NCBI GenBank assembly: GCA_001724265.1
Contig: MEDY01000247.1
Span: 1-45,432, forward strand
DNA length: 45,432 nucleotides
DNA from: Rhizaria sp. SCN 62-66
Taxonomy: Eukaryota; Rhizaria, unplaced
Direction of reading: 5' to 3'
Shown here piece by piece: positions 29,601 to 39,648 of this stretch; position 1 is the first letter of the stretch, and the number at the start of each line of letters is the position of its first letter. The notes beneath the pieces are model-generated. The model saw nothing but the letters and a program-made list of their open reading frames with translations, was not told the DNA's origin and made no database searches. The translations under genes and the position numbers were made by a program.

Positions 29601-31039
29601 TCACCTCGCCGCAGCAGCCGCAGGCGTCGCAGCAGGCTGGCTACGGTTCGGGCGGGACGGGCCTGTTGCCGCCGCCGCCGCCGGGCGCGGTGCCGCTAGG
29701 TCTGCAGTCGCCGCTGCGGTCCGCACCCAGCTTCATGTCGCCGACGTCGTCGTACGCGCCTGTGTCGGCGCACTCGCACGCGCAGGCACAACAGGCTCAA
29801 CAGGCACAGGCGCTGAGCGCCGCGGGCCCCTTTGTGCCCGTGCAGCAGCAGCCGCAGCAGCCGGCCGGGCTGGGCGCGCCGCCGTCGACGCCGCCGCACC
29901 ACGGCTCTGCGTCTGCTGCTGCTGCGGCCTCCGCCGCCGGCTCTGCCGCGGGCGCGGGGCTGCGGTCCCCGTACTACGCCGAGGGCACGGGGGCAGACGC
30001 AGTTGCGCGGCTGCAGATTCGGCGCGAGCGCGAGGCGCTGGCGGCGGCGAGTGCGCCTGCGCTGTTGGCCGAGCTTTCAGCTCGCATGTCGCGCAACGAA
30101 GACGCCACACGCGCTGCAGCTTCCGCAGCCGAGGCTTCTGCCGCCGAAATTACGTCGCTGCGTGCGCGGTTGGCTGAGGCTCAAAATGCGTCTACGGGTG
30201 CGCGTGCTGAGGCCGCTGCAGCTACAGCGGCGCTGGCGCAGACGCGCAGCTTCATGCTGCTTGAGCTAGGTTCTGCTGACGCAGCGCGCGCCGCGGCTGA
30301 GGACTCTGCGCGCGCCGTTGCGCGCGTGGCATCCACACTGGCCGAGCAGGTGCTGTGGCTGGCGCGCCAGGCCACAGTTGCACAGGCTGCGGCCGCTGCT
30401 GCGGCGTCAGCGGGCGGCTGGGGCACCTCGCTGCCCCCCGGCGCCGTCGCGATCTCGAGTGAGCATGCCGCCCTGGCGGCGGCCGTCGCTGCTGGCGAGT
30501 GGGGCCGCGGCGCGCTGCCTGCGCTGCCTGCGCCGCCCACACAGACTCAGCTACAGCAACAGCAACATCAGCAACAGTTGCCACTGCAGCAGTACTTCCA
30601 GCCGCAGCAAACCCCGCAGCAGCAGCCTCAGCAGCCCACTTCGATGGTGCGCCGGCCACAGTCGGGCATGGGTCGGCCCGGCTTGGACGAGTCTGCGTCC
30701 GGCATTGCTCCGACCTCGGGCCTCGCACCTGTGTCCGCGCCCGCTCCGGTCGCAGGCCAGCCGGGCCAGCTGGGCCTGAGTCCGCTGTTTTCTTCGCCAC
30801 AGTCCGTCACGAACGCCAGCACGCAGCAACAACAACCGCCGCAGCAGTGGGGTCAGAATCAGCCCCAACAACAGTATCAGCAGCAGCAACAACCGCCGTC
30901 GCAGTGGTTGTCCGCGCCAGCCGTGTCGCCTGGGCAGCTTTCTGCTGCTGGCGACTCGTACAAGCCCACTAATGGCATGCCGACGAGCGGCGTGTTCTCA
31001 CCAGACGTCTTTGCAGCGGCGCAGCAACAACAACTGCAG

Positions 31040-31070
<31 letters not shown>

Positions 31071-33536
31071 GGCCACCCCAGCAGCAGCAGCAGCCGCAGC
31101 AGCAGCAACAGCAGACGCCATCGTCGATGGTGATGGCGCCAGGCATGGGCTGGGCCGGGCCCAAGCTCGAGCCCACGGGCGCCGACGCACAAGCACAGCA
31201 ACAGCCGCAGCAACAACAGCCGATGCCGCCGATGCAGCAAGCGCAGTTCACCCAGGTGCAGCCCCAACAGCAACCGCAGCAGCAGCCGCTGCAACACCAG
31301 CAGCAGTCCCAATACCAGTACCAGTACTCGCCTGCACCTCAGCAGGCCCAGGTTCAACCGCAGCAGGGGCAGCCCGGCGCGCCTTCGCGCACCAACACTG
31401 TGAACATGGACGCGATGGCCGCCGGCGACGACACGCGCTCGTTGCCGCCGCTGCCGTCCGCCGCTGGCCCGACGACGGCCGCTGGCACGCCCCAGGCGGG
31501 CCCCCGCGCCCATCGTCCCGGGCTCCGCAGGCAACACCGCCGCGGGCTTCGTGCCCTCGCCCTCTGGCTTCGCGCCAGTGGCTGCCCCCGTGCCCACGGT
31601 CACCGCGGCCGGCGACGGCGCGGCCTATCACACTGTATCCGGCGTCCCAGGCGGGCTCGTGGCCGCGCGCGCGCAGCGCAGATCTTCAGGCCACGACGCT
31701 CACTCCTCCACCGCTGCTGCTGCTGCGACCTCCGCCGCGAGCGTCAACGCGATGGCGCACGCGCACAGCCTAACCGTCGGCACTGCGGGCGCCGCAGGGA
31801 TCGCTCTGGGCCTGGGCCTTGGCGCGAGCGCTGGTGGCGCCGCTGGCGGACTGCAGTCGCTCGCACGCGCTCCATTTACTAGTGGGGCCGCCAACGTAGG
31901 CGCTTCTATCGGCCCTAGCGCCGCAGCTGGTCCCGGAAGCGTCTTGGGAGCCTTCCCGCCCCCGTCACCGCCGCCCGTCTCTGCCGCTGCTGTTGCCGCC
32001 GCGGGCGCCGGCATTGCGCCCGGCAGCGCGCCCGCCGCGACTGCGCCTACGTCTGCTGCTGCGACCGCGGCTGTGCCTGCTGCTGCGCTCGCGCACGGCT
32101 CGTTCGCGTTTGAGACGAGTTTGCAGTCGCTGCCGCCGGGACTGGCCGCGGCTGCGCCGCCGCGCCTGGTGACGACGGGCACGCCCGGCGCGACGACGGC
32201 GCTGCCCACGGCGCTGCCCACCGCCCCCGGGGGCCTCGGCCTTGGCGGACTCGGCATGGGGCTCGGCGGTGGCCTCAGCTCTGGACTCGCCAGCGGCGGC
32301 CTCAACGCCGGACTGGGGCTCGGCGGCATGATGCCCGGGCTGACGGGCGCGGGCGGCGGCGCCGGTGCGGGCGCTGGCACGGACACGCTGCAGCGGCTGC
32401 TGCAGATGGCGCAGAGCATGGAGGCGCAGTCCACTGCGCTTGCCGCGGCCGCGCGCACCAAATCTGACTGGCATTCGACCGCAAGCTCTACGCCACGTTT
32501 CGCTTCCAACACGCTCAGCGCCCAATTTAACAGCAGCAGTACCAACAACCTAGCTGGCGCCGTTCCTGCTGGCGGCAACACAAGCATGTTCTCTGCAACC
32601 GCGCCGATCACCGCGCTGCCCAGCTCAGCCGTGGCGCCGGCCCCGCTCACGCTGCCCGGCAACGCCGCCGTTGCTATTCCAGGTAGCTTTAACCCCAACG
32701 GCAGCGCCAACGTGGCTGTGGGCGCGTCGGTCACGCCGGTGCTCACGCCCGCGCTCACGCCCGCCGGCTCTACCACGGGCGGCAACCACGGCGGCTTCGG
32801 GCCCGCGTTAAGCGCCAGCGCCACTGGCGCTGGTGGCGTGGCCGCTGTGCTGCCTGGGGTCAGTCTCGGTCTCGGTTTCGGATCAGGACAGCTGCATCAA
32901 GCGACGCCGGGGCAAGTGCAAGCCCTCAGCGCCTACGCATCAGCGCCGCCTGGAACCGTGCCAACTGCCGTCGCCCCTGCCGCCCCTGCTGCTGCACCTG
33001 CTGCTCCGCTTGCCGGAGCTCCGTTCACCGGCACCCCCAACGCCGGCGCACCGCTGTACAGGTCGACGCCCCCATCGCCCGCGACGCTGCCGATGTCGGT
33101 GCCGGGCCCGGGGCTTGGACCGGGCTCCGCTTCCGCGCCCACACACGGCCACAGCATGACGCTGGGCATGATGGGCCACTCACTGACCTCGGCTAACACG
33201 GGCAACAGCGTCGCTGCCGCGCCCGCAATGCTCTCGCCGCCACTGGCGCCGTCCTCCGCGACAGGCAGTGCGGCGCCGACGGCGGGCGCGGGGCCGGGCG
33301 CCGCGGGCGCGGGCTCGGCCGATCATTTGCTGGCAACGACAGCGCTGCGCAGAAACAGCCTCTCCAGCCCCGGCCCGGCGGCGTCGGCCGCGGCAATGGC
33401 TGCGACGCAGCCCACTGTCGGTTACGCGGCGAGCACTGCGGGTGGGGACTCGTCACTACCGGCTGGGGCAAACGCCATCGCGACCTACGCGTCGCCGGCC
33501 AGAGCGTCCGTCGACGGAGTGGTGGAGCAACACTAA
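20627..33536 (+). CDS. Giant disordered Ser/Gly/Ala/His/Gln-rich protein, frameshifted
   Basis: I do not recognise this protein. It reads openly from ATG 20627 to about 31500, then continues in the next frame to TAA at 33534-33536. The switch falls at a run of five C's (31501-31505); ignoring one C gives a continuous 4302-residue protein of the same character on both sides. Without that, the first frame degenerates into Arg-rich sequence to 31882. Rough layout: Ser/Gly/Ala-rich N-terminus; an Asp/Gly acidic tract near residues 440-485; a (His-Gly)n run near 815-830; a His-rich then Lys/Arg-rich patch near 1730-1765; polyGln regions at about 2550-2890 and 3305-3580; and between them one likely coiled coil (about 3120-3260, with LQIRREREALAAASAPALL). 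There is no membrane segment, signal peptide or enzyme motif. Coiled coil plus Gln-rich tracts suggest a scaffold or transcription-related protein, but that is a guess. Confidence 0.75.
23072..23107 (+). repeat. Coding hexanucleotide repeat (CACGGC)n
   Basis: Six tandem copies of CACGGC encode His-Gly repeats inside the giant gene. The unit is a multiple of three, so copy-number change would keep the frame. It is a microsatellite and not a CRISPR array. Confidence 0.85.
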
Positions 33537-34535
33537 AATGACTTGCATGTTTTTCTGTACATTACTGCAGTGAGGTCATAACGTTGACGTATTGAGCCAA
33601 AAGTTGTTTATACACTAGATACCTAATTAAAATTGATTAATACATAATTTAGTTATTATTCTTGAAGCTTGTATATAACCCCTTCCGGAAGTTCTAAACT
33701 GGAACAATGGACTATACGCGCACGGAGTTGTCGATAAGCTTGTCGTTTACAATGCTGTCAAGGTCTACATAAACAAGCGAGCTATGGGCATAGTCGTCAG
33801 GAAACAACTCCTGAATAAAGGCGCAGGAGACAGTCTAGTGCTCAACACCGCGACATGAGAGCTTAGAAAGAAATGTAAGAGCTTAGAAAGAATTGTAAGG
33901 ACGGCGACGAAATGGACAGTCACTGTCACCAAACAAAAAAATCGATCAAAATACAATTTTGATGAGGTGATTAACAAATTTATCCACTAAACGTCGTTAT
34001 GATGGCGAAGTGTGCCAACTCGTAGGGTTTTGTTGTCTTGTCACCCATGGCCACCAGTCGGAGTTAGGCCAGTCAGAGAGGAGTCCATGAGGATCAAAAT
34101 TAAGCCGCTTCCAGTGAGCTCTCCTTCGGAGACCCGAAAAATGGCGTAATTGCGGGACTGCTGGCTTCGGGGAAGTCATAGATTTTATTTTATTAAACTT
34201 CAGGGGCAATATATTTCCTGTGCCGCGGGGCTTTTGTGCCAGAGACGATTATGTCTCTCCAACGCCTAGGGTCTGGACTTGGTTGGCCTTAAGCTTTGTG
34301 TTCCTTCCCCCTCTTCCCAACAGCCTACCTGGGTCCTGTCGGCCGCCACTGGAGTCACCGCTTCTTCTTTATGATTCCCATGTACTTGGTCTTCTCCATC
34401 TCTGCGACTGCCGCGTTATATCTTAACCTCATCCTGCCCTGCCCGCCCTTGTTTCACCCCTCTCGCCCTTCTGGTATCCCCTCCCCTTTGCCCAACCCCT
34501 TTCGACTGCCCCGCGCTGGTTCCTGTGCTCCAGCG
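33537..34535. other. Intergenic region with a degenerate tandem repeat
   Basis: About 1 kb without a supported gene. It is AT-rich up to about 33980, then mixed. A 20-base tandem repeat lies at 33859-33898. The 34000-34200 part has higher GC and a 70-codon open frame on the minus strand (33997-34209), but no recognisable domain. From 34250 on the plus strand is rich in C and T, as expected for the 5' untranslated leader of the EGF-like gene. Confidence 0.5.
33859..33898. repeat. 20-base tandem duplication, one mismatch
   Basis: GAGCTTAGAAAGAAATGTAA (33859-33878) is followed directly by a copy with one A-to-T difference (33879-33898). It is the same kind of micro-duplication as those after CFAP299. 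Confidence 0.85.
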
Positions 34536-37500
34536 ATGGTGAGGTATCTGCTCGTCCTAGTGGCGCTGATGACCTTGCTGGCTCTCGTCGCGGCTACGCC
34601 GTCGAGTACGTCTCTCTTCCCTCCCCTGCGCTCCCTTTTCGTATTACCTCTCTCACATCTAACTCTCTCTCTAAACATGAACTGCTTCCTACATGATCTC
34701 ACTTCTGTTGTTTCTCTCGTCTCTGTATGTTTCAATCTCTTTCTGTTTTGCTCTTTTTGCTGCAGCGTGTGGCGAGTGCGTGCATGGCACGTGCGCAGAC
34801 GGCACCTGCGTCTGCAAGGCCGGCTTCTATGGCGACGGCTGTAAGCTGGGCTCGGGCATCTGCGTTGAGGCCACGCAGGAGGGCTGCTTCCACGGTACCT
34901 GCAAGGCTGGTGAGTGTCTCTGCGAGGCGGGCTACTATGGCGACCGCTGCGACCAGAAGGGCTGCTCCAACCACTGCAACTTCAACGGTCTGTGCTATGA
35001 GCCCGCGGGCGAGCCGGCGCAGTGCCTGTGTCTCTACGGCCACTTCGGCCCCTCGTGCGCCGAGTCCGGCTGCGCCAAGGGCTGTCGCCATGGCACGTGC
35101 CTCATGGCGCGCTCGGGTCTGATCCACTGTCAGTGCGAGCCCGGCTGGGCCGGCGACGACTGCGGCACCCGCGTCTGCGACCCCTGCCAGAACGGCTCCT
35201 GCGACGGCGTCCAGTGCATCTGCGAGGAGGGCTGGACCGGCATCGACTGCTCGCAGCGCGTCTGCCCGCCCTGCGGCGACCGCGGCACGTGCGACCCCAC
35301 ATCTGGCCAGTGCATCTGCAAGCCCGGGTTCTTCAACCGCGCGATGGCGCGCCCCGACTGCACGGGCACGGAGCTGCACTGCCCCGACCGGTGCACGGAC
35401 CCGACGCAGGGCGTGTGCCTCGCCACGGGCTGCAAGTGCTTTGACGGCTGGGCCGGCGCCGACTGCTCGCAGATGAAGTGCAAGAACGACTGCTCCGGCC
35501 GCGGCTCATGCCGCCAGGGCCAGTGCTACTGCAACGCCGGTTTCACTGGCGCTGACTGCTCCGAGCCCGTGTGCCCGAACCAGTGCTCCGGCCGCGGGCT
35601 CTGCGTCGGCGGCAACTGCCACTGCCTGTCCTTCGGCGCCTCGCAGCTGCTGGCTTCGCTGCCGCACGCCGCGCCCGAGGTCGCGCAGGCGCTCGTGCCC
35701 GCTGCGCCACCCGCGTCGCTGCTCGAGGTCGAGCTGGGCCTCGCGCCCTCGGCCGCCGACACGGCATTCGCTGCCTCGGTGCAGACCACTATCGCGCTGC
35801 CCGCCGGCCTGCGCCCCTCGCTCGCGCCCATCTTCTTCCCCTCGCTGCCGCTCGCCGTCGTGGACCCCGGCTTCGCGGGCGCCGACTGCGCGCTGCGCGC
35901 CTGCGCCACCGACTGCGGTGCCCCGCAGAACCGCGGCGCGTGCGACACCGTGACGGGCGTCTGCGTCTGCGCGCAGGGCTTTTACTGGAAGACGCAGGGC
36001 CAGGACTGCTCTCTCGCGCTCTGCACCACAGAGCGTGACTGCTCCGGCCACGGCCTCTGCGTCGACGGCGCCTGCCGCTGTCTCGACGGCTACTCGGGCG
36101 CCAACTGCGAGTCCGCCGCCGCGTCGCTGCCGCCCGCCGCGCAGTCGCTGCTCGAGCAGTCCTCGGCGGCCTCGGCGCTGCGCGCCGCCAACACGGCCCG
36201 CGCCGAGGCCGCCGCGCGCGCTGAGCACGCCCGCCAGCAGCTGCTTGCGGCGCTCCATGCGGCCGAGCAACAGGAGCTGTCTCAGGCGCTCGCCGCCGTG
36301 CGCGCCGACCGCGCCGCGATGGCCGAGCTCGACGCCGCGGGCGAGACGGACCCGGGCATCCGCGCGCTCTACACCGAGAAGCTCGCGTCCCGCGCCCAGG
36401 CCTTCAAGCACGTCCTCGCGCTCCACGAGTCCCTACTCGAGACCGACCCCGTCACTGCCGTCGCCGCTCCCGCTGCCGCCGCGGCGGCCCCCGGCGCCCC
36501 CACTGCCGCGCCCGCTCCCGCCGACTCGGTGGTCTCGTCCACGGCGCCGACGGCGGCCGGCGTGGTCGACGCCGAGACGCTGGCCGCGCAGGCGCGCTTC
36601 GGGCGCGAGATGCAGGCGAGCCGTGCCGTGAGCGAGGCCGTGCGCCGCGCCGAGGAGGCACTCGCGTCGGCCGGCAAGGGCTGCACCGCCGAGTGCTCGC
36701 ACCGCGGCGTGTGCGTCGATGGCAAGTGCCGCTGCAAGGACTCACACGGCGCCTACTGCGAGCACCTCTCGTGCCCCGCCGGCTGCTCCGGCCGCGGCGT
36801 GTGCGACCCCGCGTCGGGCAAGTGCGCCTGCGCCGAGGGCTTCGGCGGGCCCGACTGCGGCCGCGCCGACTGCGCGCCGCGCGACTGCTCCGGCCACGGC
36901 ACGTGCGTGCCTGAGGAGCGCCGCGACGGCTCGGGCGCGCTGCTCGCCACGCTGCCCGTGTGCAAGTGCGCCAAGGGCTGGACGGGTCCCCGCTGCGACG
37001 TCGCCACCTGCGCCAAGACGTGCTCGCACCGCGGCGTATGCGCGGGCCACAACACCACCGTGGCCGCCGACGGCGCCGTGACCGTCACCGAGGGCCAGTG
37101 CTTCTGCTTCCCGGGCTTCGCGGGCGCCAACTGCGAGCTTGGCCCGACGTGCGAGCACGACTGCGGGCTCCACGGCAAGTGCGTCGCCCACGTCGACGGC
37201 TCCAAGGGCGCCGTTGCCGTCGGCTGCGCGTGCGCCGCGGGCTACACCGGCCCGCAGTGCCGCCAGCGCGTGTGCACGGAGCAGGAGGAGGCGCAGTGCG
37301 GCCCCAACGGCGTGTGCGCCGACGGCAAGTGCCTGTGCGAGCCCGGCTTCGAGGGCGAGCGCTGCGACCGCCGCAACGACTGCGAGCCCGCGTGCGACGC
37401 CAAACACGGCTTCTGCGGCGCGGGCCCCAACGGCAAGGGCAAGTGCCACTGCGAGAAGGGCTTCGGCGGCGCCAGCTGCCAGGGTAAGCTCTGCGACAAG

Positions 37501-38199
37501 GGCTGCATGGGCCGAGGGCTGTGCCTCGACGGCGCGTGTCAGTGCCGCGACGCCTGGTTCGGCACCGACTGCGAGAAGGGCTGCCCCGACGACTGCACGG
37601 GCCGCGGCGCGTGCGTCGAGGACGACCAGGGGCGGCCGCAGTGCCTGTGCAAGGCGCCCTTTACGGGCCCCGCCTGCAAGGTTGGCATGTGCCCCGGCGC
37701 CGAGCTCACCCCCGAGGGCAAGCAGGTCTCGTGCCGCGGCCACGGCCAGTGCGACTCAGCCAACGCACAGTGCCAGTGCGACCTGGGCTACGTGGCGCCC
37801 GATTGCGGCGTCTTCACCCGCGCCGAGTGCTCGCGCTCGTGCCGCGTGCGCTGCCGCGACGGCGAGGGCGGCGCCTTCCCTGTCGTGAACCAGCTCACCA
37901 ATCTCACCGAGGTGCTCACGGCCGCGCAGTGCGTCCGCCACTGCGAGGCCAAGTGCGCGCTTGTCGATCCCGTCGCTGTGGAGGCTGCCGCCAAGGCTGC
38001 TGCTGAGGCTGCCGCCAAGGTCGCCGCCGCTGAGGCTGCTGCGAAGGCTGCTGAGGCCGACGCTGCTGCCAAGGCTGCTGCTGCCGCCAAGGCTACGACC
38101 ACGCCTGCTGCTGCTGCTTCTGCGTCCGCCGCGCCCGCTGCTGCCGCCGCCACCGCCGCTGCCGCTGCCATCGCCGCCGCGGGCAAGCCCCAGAAGTGA
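34536..38199 (+). CDS. Secreted protein with about 21 EGF-like modules (tenascin-like)
   Basis: The exons are 34536-34605 and 34766-38199, giving 1167 residues. Exon 1 encodes a signal peptide (MVRYLLVLVALMTLLALVAA). The single intron (donor GTACGT, acceptor GCAG) separates it from the Cys-rich part. I count 21 EGF-like modules in two blocks (about residues 25-472 and 662-1035), many with the CSGRGxC...CxCxxGFxGxDC pattern of tenascin and teneurin EGF repeats. Module 9 is interrupted by a 79-residue Ala/Leu/Pro-rich insertion (bases 35626-35862) between its fifth and sixth cysteines. A predicted helical, charged Ala-rich spacer (about 473-661) separates the blocks. After the last module come six more cysteines and an Ala/Lys-rich tail. 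No transmembrane segment is evident, so secretion or a cell-surface coat is likely. Adhesion is inference. Confidence 0.9.
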
Positions 38200-38305
38200 A
38201 CACTGACGGACTGGCAGTGAGTGGAGTGAGTAAGGTCAGCAAGCACGCTTTGTTATGGTGTGCCGAGCTGTTTTGTGGTGCATCTCGCACGCGACGAGAT
38301 AGCTC

Positions 38306-38346
<41 letters not shown>

Positions 38347-39648
38347 GGGATGATGAGGATCACTAACGATGCGGGCCATGGCGCCTGGCGCCACACGCGT
38401 GCCGATCTATCTGCTCACATGCCTGCCTGTCTGACAATGCCTGCTTCGTGTTGTTTCTGTGATGTCACGATGCAATTTGCTGCGAGACGGGCGCTTCGGC
38501 TCTTGAGAAGCACGTATAATACCTAATACACAATATCTACACATAATCAATCAATTAATTATAAACTCTGTATTACGTATATCTTACTCTGATACGCTTT
38601 GCAGCAATTGTGTCAAATCAATAGATTCACTTCATGGTTATACATTGCGTATGTAATTGTCCGCGTTAAAAGTTTGAGTGTTTTTGTTTATTTTTTTAAT
38701 GTTTAGTTTGGTTTCGTTAGTTTTGGAATTTTACTATGTTTTCCTTTGTAAAAGTTTGTTGCATAATTTAGTGAATCAATCGGTGCTGCTTTCGCGGAGT
38801 CTAGACGAATGTGTTAGGTTCAACAGAGACGATAACGCTCACGCCTCCAGTAGTACTCGCACACTCGAGGCAGCAGGGCATGCTGGTGTGTTTAGCAGAC
38901 CAACTCACTCATCGCTGAAGACGACTGCTCTTGCCTTTGCTCGTATCGCTCATGCTTGTTGCTGTTGATGTCGCGAAGTGGTGTAGTGAAGTAGAGACGA
39001 CCGGGGTGACTATTGTAGTTATTACGAAGTGGCGACAAAAGCGACTCGACTGCTTGGCTCGACTTCTACTGGCGCAGGCGAAGTGATTGATTGACCGAGC
39101 AGAGCGCTGTGAGTGGCAGTGTACGCTGGACAGTTTAGCGAACACGAAATGATTGAACAAAAAAAAAAGATTATTTACAAATTAAATTGTCATAAAACGA
39201 ACGAGAAGAATTAAGACTAGGTGCTATCGATATGTAGCATGCTGTAACACACAGCACGACACAATACAGACGGCATTAAAGCTGATTCTCACCCTCTATC
39301 TCCTATATAGCGCGTGGCCGACTTCCTCGCCTTCCCGCAGTCACGCGGACCGTTGCACAGTCACGCAGGATCCTGCTGCTCACAATCAGTCCGCCAGGCA
39401 GTTCATTTGTTGTTAAGCTCATAGCTCGCGTCACACAGCGCACAGTCCCAACTCACACAATCGATTGTTCTGTTTCGCTGTCCACACCAGTTCACACAGC
39501 TCGGGGTTTGTTGGCACGGTCTAGACAGACATGTTCACCGATTCTTACCCCTCGCGGCTCACCCACTCAGCGCTGCTCGCTCCTTGCAAGCAACCGTCAG
39601 CGGATACATCGTCGTCCTCTCCTCCCCAGACCATCAGCCGTCAGCCGC
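38200..39648. other. 1.4-kb convergent gap with GA microsatellite
   Basis: This gap lies between the 3' ends of the EGF-like gene and the LARP gene. It contains a (GA)n run (38306-38341), an AT-rich stretch (about 38515-38780) and mixed sequence from 38780 to 39150, where the heptamer CGAAGTG appears three times. A TATA-like TATATA lies at 39304-39309, followed by CACAG/GTCACGC short repeats to 39530. No protein with recognisable similarity was found on either strand. A non-coding transcript is possible but unproven. Confidence 0.45.
38306..38341. repeat. (GA)n microsatellite
   Basis: A GA dinucleotide run with one interrupting AA lies about 110 bases after the EGF-like gene's stop codon, probably in its 3' untranslated region. 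Confidence 0.9.

Noticed and set aside
31456-31495. A 40-base intron (GTCCGC...CCAG) that would restore the frame of the giant gene
   Set aside because: The donor fits GTNCG and the length restores the frame, but 40 bases is a third of the shortest supported intron here. A one-base error in the run of five C's is simpler.
33997-34209. 70-codon minus-strand frame as a possible gene or transposon remnant
   Set aside because: No recognisable domain or homologue, no start context, and composition unlike the GC-rich genes of the window.
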